DNA from: Brachybacterium sacelli
GTDB lineage: Bacteria; Actinomycetota; Actinomycetes; Actinomycetales; Dermabacteraceae
DNA length: 64,000 bases
NCBI RefSeq assembly: GCF_017876545.1
Contig: NZ_JAGIOD010000001.1
Coordinates: 496,001-560,000, forward strand
Reading direction: 5' to 3'
The notes under the pieces were generated by a model that was not told where the DNA came from, made no database searches, and worked only from the letters and a program-made list of their open reading frames with translations. Below, in pieces: positions 37,030 through 45,389 of the stretch; position 1 is the first letter of the stretch, and each line of letters starts with the position of its first letter. A program made the position numbers and the translations under genes.

Positions 37030-37839
37030 ATGACGAACAAACCATGGATGGGCATGCTTCCCGTCGCCGACACTGAACTGGCTGTTACCGATACGGGCGG
37101 CTCTAATCAGCCGGTGATCTACCTCAACGGCAGCTTCGCTGATCAGAAGCATTGGAAACGGGTCATCGAGTCCTTGGGAACCGAGGAGTGGCGACACGTG
37201 ACCTTTGACGAGAGAGCGCGGGGGCGGTCACACACGTCCTCTGACTACAGCTTCGACGGTGCCGTGGAGGACATCGGGGCCGTCATGGAGGCACGGGGGA
37301 TCGAGCAGCCCATCCTCGTCGGCTGGTCGATGGGAGCCACCCTGGCTGCGCACTGGGCCGCCAGATATCCGAGTCGAGTCCGGGCCGTGGTCTGTGTGGA
37401 CGGAGCGCTGCCCTGGGGTCTCACCGGTGCGGAAGGTCAGGATCGGATACGGCAGCTGTTCCACCGGCTACGGTGGCTCTTCCCGATTGCCAGTCGGCTG
37501 GGACTCGCAGCACGCATGAGCGCCAGCGATCATGCTGAGGTGAACATCGAGCTCAACGAGATCACGGCGGCCATCGCCCCGGTCCTGGAACGCATCGAGT
37601 GTCCTGCCGTGTACGTGCTGGGGACGGGTGGGAACCTTGGTAGCGGCTCTGACGAGATGGAGGAAGTGCGGGCATCATTGGACCCAGTACTCGCCATATC
37701 GCCCAACCTCACCGTGGGCTCCAAGGTCCCTAGCAATCACTCACAGCTTCTCCGACGTGAGTACCACGCCATCGCGGCTGCCGTACGTCAGGCAAACGCT
37801 GAAGCAAGGAAGACCACCCCACCAGCCCCGACGGAGTAG
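37030..37839 (+). CDS. alpha/beta hydrolase
   Basis: 269 residues from the ATG at 37030, placed just after the MerR-like operator; a much longer in-frame start would run through that operator. Fold motifs: VIYLNGSFADQKHWKRVI, FDERARGRS, nucleophile elbow GWSMGAT with Ser, and a C-terminal NHSQLLRREYHAIA with the catalytic His; the acid is probably in the loop around VLGTGGNLGSGSDEM. Substrate unknown. Stop and next start touch. Confidence 0.83.
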   Translation: MTNKPWMGMLPVADTELAVTDTGGSNQPVIYLNGSFADQKHWKRVIESLGTEEWRHVTFDERARGRSHTSSDYSFDGAVEDIGAVMEARGIEQPILVGWSMGATLAAHWAARYPSRVRAVVCVDGALPWGLTGAEGQDRIRQLFHRLRWLFPIASRLGLAARMSASDHAEVNIELNEITAAIAPVLERIECPAVYVLGTGGNLGSGSDEMEEVRASLDPVLAISPNLTVGSKVPSNHSQLLRREYHAIAAAVRQANAEARKTTPPAPTE

Positions 37840-38673
37840 ATGCACGTGGTACGTGGAGTCACGATCAGCCAGGCAGCCGCCTACACCGGGGTCACCGTCA
37901 AGGCGGTGCGTCACTACCACCGTCTCGGCCTTCTGCCGGAGCCCGAACGCGACCCATCGGGCTACCGGCGCTACGGCTCCGAGGAGCTCTTTCGCCTGAT
38001 ACAGATCCGCACCCTAGGGGGCGCGGGCGTACCCCTGGCCCAGGTCGACCTGCTCCTTGCCACAGACCCAGCATCGTTCGAAGAATCTCTACAAGAACTG
38101 GACCAGCGGATCGAGGACCAGATCCACGTGCTTCGTGAGCGCCAACGCAAACTCCACGAACTGACGTCCGTCGAACAGGCCCTCTTGCCACAACGGGCGA
38201 TCGAACTGCTAGCCCATCTGAGGGATCTCAGTTTCGATGACACCTTTGTGGACCTCCAACGTGAAGGTCTCGTGCTGGCGAACGCCATGGCTCCTGATCT
38301 CTTCGAGAACTTTCTGGAGCAGTTCGAAGAGCGCCTCCGAGACCCGACCCACGTCGCCATCCTTCATGCCAGCTGGGCCGCTGAAGGGATGAGCCCCGAC
38401 GACCCCCGGCTCGAGACTCTGGCCGACGACATGGCTCAGAGCATCCTTGCCCACCGGACAGGCCTTTCTCTGCCCGAATCGGTCCGTAAGGGCACCCAAG
38501 CGGGTGAGGTGTATGACGCCATCAACCATCACCGCAGCCAGGAATGGCCCACTGCATCCCGACTCACCGAGCTAGTGGAGGAGCGCCTGCGCGCCGCTGG
38601 CCTTCATATACCGGCACCGCTACACAACCGCCCAGGCCCCCAGGACGTACCCGCACCCCGCCCAGACCACTGA
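37840..38673 (+). CDS. MerR-family regulator with long C-terminal effector domain
   Basis: 277 residues. N-terminal winged helix TISQAAAYTGVTVKAVRHYHRLGLLPEPERDPSGYRRYGSEELFRLIQIRTLGGAGVPL, coiled-coil ESLQELDQRIEDQIHVLRERQRKLHEL, and a ~150-residue helical C-terminal domain of the TipAS-like type that binds organic ligands. Co-transcribed with the hydrolase with no gap. It probably controls its own operon through the TTGACC repeat. Confidence 0.86.
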   Translation: MHVVRGVTISQAAAYTGVTVKAVRHYHRLGLLPEPERDPSGYRRYGSEELFRLIQIRTLGGAGVPLAQVDLLLATDPASFEESLQELDQRIEDQIHVLRERQRKLHELTSVEQALLPQRAIELLAHLRDLSFDDTFVDLQREGLVLANAMAPDLFENFLEQFEERLRDPTHVAILHASWAAEGMSPDDPRLETLADDMAQSILAHRTGLSLPESVRKGTQAGEVYDAINHHRSQEWPTASRLTELVEERLRAAGLHIPAPLHNRPGPQDVPAPRPDH

Positions 38674-39363
38674 AGCAACCACGAGACACGCGAGCTGCTG
38701 CGACGGCGCGACACCCCAACGCGACAGATCCGTCGCGTTGAGGCGCACCCTGCGCAACAGTTACGCGACCGTAGTCTCCCCTGTTCTGCAGGGTCAAAAA
38801 CGATAGTTCTGGGACAGATCTGCGCCGTGGGGTATACCCCAACGATGCGCTGTGACTTCGTCTGCCGGAGTTCTTCCGACACTCGATGACGGCCCCGCCG
38901 TCGGCCAGCGGACGACCCCGGGGCCGTGTTCCCCAAAGCGATCCCCTCTTGGGAATGCCCTGAAGAGTGGTCCCGCGCGGACTCCGCCAGCAGAGGCGAA
39001 TGCCGAACAGCATCGGCATCCGAACCGGGACGGTCAAACTGCTGCTTGTACCTGAGCATCGTGTGCTGCGCGCTGGCAATATTAGGCAAGGTCAGAACTG
39101 GATGCTCATAGTCTCTTCTACGCTCCGGATGAGATAGTGGCTTCTAAGATGTATTTGTCAACACCCGCTTTCGCGGTGACTGGCCCGACTGGAATAGGCG
39201 CTTTGGCCCCAACGGGCACGACGAGAATAACAGGCGCAACGGGGGCACGGCGTTGAGTGCCGCAGACCAACTACTATTTGCTACCGAGCACCGCTGCCCC
39301 CACTAAGCAACGCCATCTCGCGATGAACGTAGTCTCAACGTCCTAACATGACAGGAGAACCTC
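38674..39363. other. 690-bp gene-free stretch
   Basis: No credible ORF. It contains a 14-bp palindrome TGGGGTATACCCCA (38828-38841), nearly the same as one at 36925, a small CCCTG/CAGGG hairpin near 38780, and the 15-mer TGGATGCTCATAGTC (39099-39113) that recurs at 42070. Confidence 0.55.
39099..39113. repeat. shared 15-mer, copy 1
   Basis: TGGATGCTCATAGTC, identical to 42070-42084. It lies about 250 bp upstream of the orphan sugar-binding gene. Candidate binding site for a common regulator. Confidence 0.5.
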
Positions 39364-40701
39364 ATGACGCATCTCGGTCGCCGCAAGATGCTCGGCATGT
39401 CCGTAGCATCCGTTGCCACAGCCGCGCTTGGCAGCTGCGTGAAACCACTTGCCGTTGATAACGTAAACGCGTCCCCCACCATTCCGTCATCCGACACGCC
39501 TGTAACGCTGTCCTGGTGGTCGGGAATGAGGGGTCCACAGACTGTGTGCGACATCTTCAATACCACCCAGGACCGTATTCGAGTCGAAGCCACATCGATA
39601 CCCGGCCCAGGTGACGGAGGGAATGCAAAACTTCTGTCTGCAGTGGCTGCTGGTGCTGGCCCCGACATCGGACAGGTCGAACTACGCGACACCAATGAAT
39701 TCGCCCTGGCCGGCGCCCTCGTCGACATCGGCCGATATGGAGCGTGGGCAGTCGAATCCCAGATCGACCCCGCAGCGTGGTCGCAAGTTGTGGTAGCGGA
39801 CTCCGTCTACGGAATCCCACATGACACTGGCCCTGCTGCGATGTTCTATCAGGAACCACTCTTTGAGGCTCTCGGAGCTGTACCGCCAGCGAGCTGGGAG
39901 GAGTGGTCCGAGCTAGCACAGGGGGTACGGGACCACGATCCAACTCATTACCTCTCTGCCCTGAACGTGAGTGGTGGCGACCTCACCATGTACGCGATGC
40001 AGGCAGGGGCAGTATGGTTTCAGGCTGAGCCCGACGGCTGGATAGTGAACATGACCGACGACGTCTCGAGAGGTGTTGCTGAATTCTGGGATCACGCGAT
40101 CGCCAATGATCTAGTCACCACGACCATCCCCCCGTGGTCAACCCCATGGTTCGCGGCCGCTGGCGAAGGACGAATCTATTCTCATATCGAAGGTTCGTGG
40201 GCTGATGGGCTCCTCAAGGCCGTACCCAACGGCCACGGAAAGTGGCGGGTCGCCCCGATGCCTCGCTGGGACACTGGCTACGCTTCCGGACAGAGTGGCG
40301 GGTCTTGCGGAGCCGTCATGGCACATTCCGAACATCCCGCCGAGGCACTCGAGTTCCTCACTTGGATGTGTACCTCGCAGCCGGGAGTCGACGCAATGAT
40401 CGAGCACCTTGGTATTGGCTGGTCCCCCATGGCGGGCTACATAGGCGCAGAGCGACTCGAGCCATCAGCATTCTTTGGCGGACAGAGCTATAATGAAGAC
40501 GTCCTCGTGCCGATGAGTAACGGACAGAATCTCAACTGGTTGTGGCCACCAGTTTGCCAGCGTTTCATGGATATACTCGGGGACGGAATGCGCTCGAGAG
40601 TAGCAGGCGACACTCGACTCGTAGATTTTCTACCCCGAGCTCAGGAGCAGATCATAGAGATTATGCGAAACATGGGGCTCAACGTCCGCGCACCCAGATG
40701 A
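39364..40701 (+). CDS. sugar ABC transporter substrate-binding lipoprotein, orphan
   Basis: 445 residues; the start has AGGAGAACCTC upstream. Signal peptide with lipobox LGSC (Cys25). SBP family 1 pattern: LSWWSGMRGPQTVCDIFNTTQDRIRVEATSI, ISAVAAGAGPDIGQVELRD, GIPHDTGPAAMFYQEPLF. It is a close paralog of the binding protein at 45390-46724 along its whole length but uses more A/T-ending codons. No permease or ATPase adjoins it, so it may share the permeases at 46.7-48.5 kb. Confidence 0.88.
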   Translation: MTHLGRRKMLGMSVASVATAALGSCVKPLAVDNVNASPTIPSSDTPVTLSWWSGMRGPQTVCDIFNTTQDRIRVEATSIPGPGDGGNAKLLSAVAAGAGPDIGQVELRDTNEFALAGALVDIGRYGAWAVESQIDPAAWSQVVVADSVYGIPHDTGPAAMFYQEPLFEALGAVPPASWEEWSELAQGVRDHDPTHYLSALNVSGGDLTMYAMQAGAVWFQAEPDGWIVNMTDDVSRGVAEFWDHAIANDLVTTTIPPWSTPWFAAAGEGRIYSHIEGSWADGLLKAVPNGHGKWRVAPMPRWDTGYASGQSGGSCGAVMAHSEHPAEALEFLTWMCTSQPGVDAMIEHLGIGWSPMAGYIGAERLEPSAFFGGQSYNEDVLVPMSNGQNLNWLWPPVCQRFMDILGDGMRSRVAGDTRLVDFLPRAQEQIIEIMRNMGLNVRAPR

Positions 40702-41097
40702 TGGCATAGAGCCCTCAGAGTTGAGTGCGGGCGCGCCGGTGGGATGGGGTTTCTGACACTAAGCGTAGAGGTTCTCGACGGTTAGCACCTTTCCACCCCG
40801 AGGACCTCAAAGTCCCCGACAATAGTAGACTCCACGTGCACTTGCTCTGCCGCGCTCAATCGGTGTGACCGGTGCGATGTTTCTCCTCGACTCCCCCCGC
40901 ATTCACCTGCTGCGCGTCATCGACAGGATGGACCAGCCGGCCTGGTCCTCGATGTGGAGTTCCGAGAGGCACAGCCCAGCCTCTCCTAGCCCGGGCGGCC
41001 AATGCGCCCCAGTTCAACACTGCGCCAATCCTGGGTGTAAACGAACTCATCTGGCGCCCCAAGACCCGCGCCAACGAGGCCCGACTGCCAACGGGGA
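40702..41097. other. 396-bp stretch without a clear gene
   Basis: Between the orphan binding protein and the convergent AraC gene. One frame ending at 41108 reads ARAANAPQFNTAPILGVNELIW, which looks protein-like but has no proper start and no family I recognise; it may be the tail of a decayed gene. Confidence 0.4.
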
Positions 41098-42045
41098 TCA
41101 CTTACTAGTACTACCAACCTCGATGGGCTGTACACGTGTACTTGCGATGGACGTATCCGGTACTTCGATAGATCCGGCAGTAGACCTAAAGCGTCGACGG
41201 TGTTCGCTTGGCGAGACTCCCAGCACTTCCTTGAATCTACGACTAAAATACGCCGGATCAGACCACCCCACGCGCGCTCCGACTTTGGCTACCGCTTCTT
41301 CAGTTTGAATCAGCAGCGCTGCAGCCCGTTCGGCTCGGATCTGCGCAAGGAGTTGCAGAGGCGCGGCGCCGGTATGATCACGGACTAAACGTGACAAATA
41401 TGAAGGGGACAGTGACACACGATTCGCAAGTTCGTTCAGAGACCAGTGATACTCGGGAGATTCCACCAGAGCGGTGACTACGGTATTAACCGCGCGATGA
41501 TGCAATGTGCTATCCATCGGAGTGTTCAGATCGGCGACAAGTACCCCCAAGACCGTCAGCAGCCTCCCCATAATTAAGACACCATTGGCTGGCTGCTGCT
41601 CAAGTGTCTCTCGTAACTCCAGCACGAGGTCGCTAATGTCGTTCGCGGTTGACGCTGGAATCGAAGTCACGTGAACGCCATGCCCCCCTGCGGCGCTAGG
41701 ACGTGTCCATAACAGCTCTCGTAACGACGGGTACGTAGTTAGCGCTCCTTCGGAAACGGAGACAGCAAATCGGGCTATAGATAGATTGGTGAGCATTAGG
41801 CCTTTGCATCGCTCATACGCGTGCCATGCGCCCGGACGCAAAACGACCATATCGCCCGGGTGTAACTCCTTGCGTCCTTGCTCGCAGACGTGCACCCCGA
41901 CTCCGTCGGTGACCACCTCCACTTCGAGGAACCCGTGCGTATGTGCTGCTTGGCCGACGTCGGTACGGCCCATCGAGCACCAGCACACCGCTCCATTGAA
42001 CACCTCAACCTCAGAGAACTCATGCAACTTCGCTAGTGGCAACAT
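41098..42045 (-). CDS. AraC-family regulator with cupin sensor domain
   Basis: 315 residues. N-terminal cupin (HTHGFLEVEVVTDGVGVHVCEQGRKELHPGDMVVLRPGAWHAY), C-terminal double HTH (WSLNELANRVSLSPSYLSRLVRDHTGAAPLQLLAQIRAERAAALL and AVAKVGARVGWSDPAYFSRRFKEVLGVSPSEHRRRF). Sugar-responsive regulators often have this layout. Divergent from the DegT operon and likely controls it; the 15-mer at 42070 lies 25 bp before its start. Confidence 0.87.
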   Translation of the reverse strand: MLPLAKLHEFSEVEVFNGAVCWCSMGRTDVGQAAHTHGFLEVEVVTDGVGVHVCEQGRKELHPGDMVVLRPGAWHAYERCKGLMLTNLSIARFAVSVSEGALTTYPSLRELLWTRPSAAGGHGVHVTSIPASTANDISDLVLELRETLEQQPANGVLIMGRLLTVLGVLVADLNTPMDSTLHHRAVNTVVTALVESPEYHWSLNELANRVSLSPSYLSRLVRDHTGAAPLQLLAQIRAERAAALLIQTEEAVAKVGARVGWSDPAYFSRRFKEVLGVSPSEHRRRFRSTAGSIEVPDTSIASTRVQPIEVGSTSK

Positions 42046-42069
42046 GTCAAGATTATACCGGTTCCGGGT

Positions 42070-42084
42070 TGGATGCTCATAGTC
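42070..42084. repeat. shared 15-mer, copy 2
   Basis: TGGATGCTCATAGTC, identical to 39099-39113. It lies between the divergent AraC gene (start 42045) and the DegT gene (start 42171), where an operator would be expected. Confidence 0.5.
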
Positions 42085-42170
42085 ACCTCACGCCCACAGT
42101 GGCAGCATGGTGCCATCGTAGGCGGTCGCCTAATGCGCTCACGACCAGGCTCAACTGTAGGAGATCAACC

Positions 42171-43427
42171 TTGGACATCCCGGTTCGCACTCGCCCATGG
42201 AACTTCGGAGCCGCACTCAGCGTGGATGAGATCGGACAAGCCGAACGTGACTACGTTTTGCAGGTTCTCGATAAGCGACGCGTCTTCCGGTACACCCAGG
42301 ACGGGATCGAGGACTCCGAGGCCGCGCGGCTGGAAGCTATCTATCGCGAGCGTGTGGGCACGAGCCACTGTTTGGCTGTCAACGGGGGTACCTCAGCGCT
42401 GATATGCGCACTCGTGGCCGCGGGTATCGGTCCTGGTGACGAAGTCATCATTCCCTCATATACCTATATCGCCACCGCTTCAGCGGTGCTCCAGGCTGGA
42501 GCGGTCCCGGTGATCGTCGACATCGATGACACCCTCACAATCGACCCGGATGCCCTTGAAGCTGCCATCACCGACCACACCGCGGCGGTCATCCCGGTAC
42601 ACATGCGAGGGGTGCCTTGCCAGATGGACGAGCTGGTGAAGATCTCGCGTGAGCATGGGTTATACATTATCGAGGACGTAGCACAGGCGAACGGGGCCAG
42701 TTACCAGGGGCAGCCTCTGGGGTCCATCGGCGACGCAGGGTGCTTTAGTTTTCAGCAATACAAGATGATCACCGCCGGTGAGGGCGGGCTGGTCGCAACC
42801 AGTGACGATCGAGTCTTTCAGCGGGCCAGCATCTACCACGACAGTGCCTTTGCAATGTGGGATTCCAACAAGACCGATCCAGCGCCCGTCGAGACATTCC
42901 CAGGCCAGAATTATCGCATGAGCGAAATCAACGCTGCAGTCGCTCTGGCGCAATCCGAGCGCCTTGACGCCCTCCTTAGGCGACTTCGCAGGATCAAGTC
43001 TCGAATTGTCGAGGCACTGGCAGAAGTAACCGGAATCGACCTCCAGCGCGTGCCGGATCCCGCAGGTGACGCGTCCTATTGTTTGACCTTTTTTCCCGGC
43101 CAAGGTATCGACGTCCGGCAATTCTCTTCCCGTCTCTCTTGGGAAGGCATCGGTAACGCCACGATCTACAACAGTGGCGTGCCCGACAGGCACATCTTCG
43201 CAAACTGGGACTACGTGCTAGCCAAACGCGGAGTGTCCGCCACCAACAACCCCTGGAAATCGCCCCATTACTCAGGCACTGTGGAATACCCAGCTGGCCT
43301 CTGCCAAAAGAGCCTAAACCTGCTCGGCCGCGCCATCCAAATCAACCTACATCAGGACATGAGTGACCAAGACGTCGCTGACGTGATCGCTGCCGTCACG
43401 CGGACCGCGAGCCAGCTTACCAAATAG
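42171..43427 (+). CDS. DegT/DnrJ/EryC1-family sugar aminotransferase
   Basis: 418 residues from a TTG at 42171, chosen because GTAGGAG lies 8 bases upstream and the protein then begins as relatives do (LDIPVRTRPWNFGAALSVDEIGQAERDYV). Motifs: CLAVNGGTSALICALVAAGIGPGDEVIIPSYTYIA, IIEDVAQANGASYQGQPLGSIGDAGCFSFQQYKMITAGEGG with the PLP Lys. Enzymes of this family swap keto and amino groups on sugars or inositols. First gene of the operon with the isomerase, dehydrogenase and ABC importer, so it may remove or add an amino group during sugar use. Confidence 0.87.
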   Translation: MDIPVRTRPWNFGAALSVDEIGQAERDYVLQVLDKRRVFRYTQDGIEDSEAARLEAIYRERVGTSHCLAVNGGTSALICALVAAGIGPGDEVIIPSYTYIATASAVLQAGAVPVIVDIDDTLTIDPDALEAAITDHTAAVIPVHMRGVPCQMDELVKISREHGLYIIEDVAQANGASYQGQPLGSIGDAGCFSFQQYKMITAGEGGLVATSDDRVFQRASIYHDSAFAMWDSNKTDPAPVETFPGQNYRMSEINAAVALAQSERLDALLRRLRRIKSRIVEALAEVTGIDLQRVPDPAGDASYCLTFFPGQGIDVRQFSSRLSWEGIGNATIYNSGVPDRHIFANWDYVLAKRGVSATNNPWKSPHYSGTVEYPAGLCQKSLNLLGRAIQINLHQDMSDQDVADVIAAVTRTASQLTK

Positions 43428-43449
43428 ATGTCGTGACCAGAGGAGCAGC

Positions 43450-44184
43450 ATGAAGATATCCGTTCAGATGTACAGCGTCCGCCAGGCCCTCGCTGCGGAC
43501 TTCCCGGGCACTGTGCAGCGCCTGTGCGACCTCGGGTTCGACACAGCCGAGCCGTTCGGCCTGGTGGAGTTCCGTGACGATCTGGTGCGGGCCCGCGAAC
43601 GTTTCGACATCACCTTCCCCAGCGCCCACCAGTCGTTCCTGGGCGACGTCGATTTTGACGAGGTGCTCGAGGCGGCCAATGCCGTCGGTGTCACCTACCT
43701 GGTGGATCCGTTCTGGGAGCCGGCCGACTGGCAGGATCCCGCACGGGTTCGAGATCTCGCTGGCCGCCTCAATGCGCGCGCCGAGCAGGCAGCTGAGGCC
43801 GGTATCCGCGTCGGGTACCACAACCACCACTTCGAACTGGCAGCGCAGCTTGACAGCCGCTCCGCGTTGGAACTGTTCGCCGAGCATCTGGCCCCGCGGG
43901 TCGTCCTCGAGATCGATACCTACTGGGCCGTGGTCGGCGGAGCCGATATCACGACCCTGCTGGCCACCCTCGGCGAACGCGTGAAGCTCGTCCATCTCAA
44001 GGACGGCGACCTCGCCCAGGATCCCGCCGGGCAGCTGCCCGTCGGTGCCGGCCGGATGCCGTTGGAGGAGACCTTGACGGCCGCCGCTGGAGTCGAGTAC
44101 GGCGTCATCGAATTCGACGAATACGACGGGGATGTCTTCGAGGGCCTTGAGGCGTCACTCAGGCGGCTTCGCGCCGAGGCTTGA
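43450..44184 (+). CDS. TIM-barrel sugar phosphate isomerase/epimerase
   Basis: 244 residues, AGGAG site before the ATG. AP-endonuclease-2/xylose-isomerase-like fold: KISVQMYSVRQALAADFPGTVQRLCDLGFDTAEPF, metal ligands expected in GYHNHHFEL, VVLEIDTYWAVVGG and VKLVHLKDGD, and a final GVIEFDEYDGD. Family members act as epimerases, isomerases or dehydratases on keto sugars and inositols. Pairing with a Gfo/Idh/MocA gene is common in 3-keto-glycoside and inositol pathways. Confidence 0.86.
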   Translation: MKISVQMYSVRQALAADFPGTVQRLCDLGFDTAEPFGLVEFRDDLVRARERFDITFPSAHQSFLGDVDFDEVLEAANAVGVTYLVDPFWEPADWQDPARVRDLAGRLNARAEQAAEAGIRVGYHNHHFELAAQLDSRSALELFAEHLAPRVVLEIDTYWAVVGGADITTLLATLGERVKLVHLKDGDLAQDPAGQLPVGAGRMPLEETLTAAAGVEYGVIEFDEYDGDVFEGLEASLRRLRAEA

Positions 44185-44229
44185 TCCCGCCGCAAGACCA
44201 GCCGTCCCGTCCCTGACAAGGAAACCCCT

Positions 44230-45345
44230 ATGATCTCTAGGACCCGCACCGGGCCCGTGGGCGTCGGCATCATCGGCGCCGGCACCATTTCCCTCGAGTA
44301 CCTGACCAACCTGACGTCGTTCCCGGACGTGGCCGTGCACATTATCGGTGACCTGGTTCCCGAGGCCGCACAGCAGCGGGCCGAGGATTTCGCCATCCCC
44401 GCCTCGGGTACCGCCCAGGACGTGCTGGACCATCCCGACGTGGAGCTCGTCATCAACCTGACCATTCCCGTCGCCCATGCCGAGGTGTCTCGTTCTATCG
44501 TCGCTGTCGGCAAACACGTCTGGACCGAGAAGCCCATTACCACGGCACCTGCCGACGCCACCGAGCTACTCGCCACCGCAAACGAGCACGGCGTCCGCGT
44601 GGGCGGCGCTCCCGACACCGTGCTCGGCGCGGGCATCCAGACGGCGCTGCGCACCCTCCGCGACGGCCAAGTCGGCACCCCCACCTCGGCGCTGACGCTG
44701 TTCCAGTCGCCCGGCCCGGAGGACTGGCACCCCAACCCGGCCTTCCTGTTCCAAGAGGGTGCGGGCCCGCTGTACGACATCGCCCCCTACTACGCCACCA
44801 CCCTCGCACTCGCGCTCGGTCCGGTCACGAGTGTCAGCGCCGCGGGATCCCGGGCCAGGGAACAACGCACCATCGGATCGGGCCCCAAAGCAGGAGAGAG
44901 CTTCGAGGTCACGGTGCCCACGCAGGTGGCAGCGCTGCTGCGCTTCGAATCCGGTCACAACGCAACCGTGCTCCTCAGCTTCGACTCACCTCACACGCGG
45001 GTCGGCTTCGTCGAGGTCTACGGCACCGACGCGACCCTGGCTTTTCCTGACCCGAACGTGTTCGACGGGGGCTCGGCGCTGACCGCCTACCGGGGTGAGC
45101 AAGCCACCGTCGTACCCGCCAGCGGAGCGACCACCGGCCGTGGCCTGGGGGTGCTGGAGATGGCCCGTGCCATCCGTGCCGGGGTTCCGCACCGGGCTCA
45201 GGGGGAGATCGCCGCGCATGTCCTGGACATCATGGTCGCCATCGAGACAGCCGTCAGTCGGGGCCAGACGGTGGAAGTGACCTCCTCGTTCACCGAGGTC
45301 GAGCCGATGCCCGCCGACTTCGACCCCTATGCCGCGACGCTCTGA
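44230..45345 (+). CDS. Gfo/Idh/MocA-family oxidoreductase
   Basis: 371 residues. Rossmann domain VGVGIIGAGTISLEYLTNL, then the family EKP motif (HVWTEKPITTAP) and a C-terminal beta-sheet domain with GPLYDIAPYYATTLALALGPV in place of the usual GG-D-GH pattern. NAD(P)-dependent oxidation or reduction of sugars, glycosides or inositols. Third gene of the operon. Confidence 0.88.
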   Translation: MISRTRTGPVGVGIIGAGTISLEYLTNLTSFPDVAVHIIGDLVPEAAQQRAEDFAIPASGTAQDVLDHPDVELVINLTIPVAHAEVSRSIVAVGKHVWTEKPITTAPADATELLATANEHGVRVGGAPDTVLGAGIQTALRTLRDGQVGTPTSALTLFQSPGPEDWHPNPAFLFQEGAGPLYDIAPYYATTLALALGPVTSVSAAGSRAREQRTIGSGPKAGESFEVTVPTQVAALLRFESGHNATVLLSFDSPHTRVGFVEVYGTDATLAFPDPNVFDGGSALTAYRGEQATVVPASGATTGRGLGVLEMARAIRAGVPHRAQGEIAAHVLDIMVAIETAVSRGQTVEVTSSFTEVEPMPADFDPYAATL

Positions 45346-45389
45346 AGCACTGCTACCTTGTGACCGCATTTTCTTGAGGAAGAGAGGTA

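Noticed and set aside
40865..41108. Small genes in the stretch between the orphan binding protein and the AraC gene
   Set aside because: Several short frames overlap there, none with a ribosome binding site and family resemblance together; recorded only as a possible remnant.
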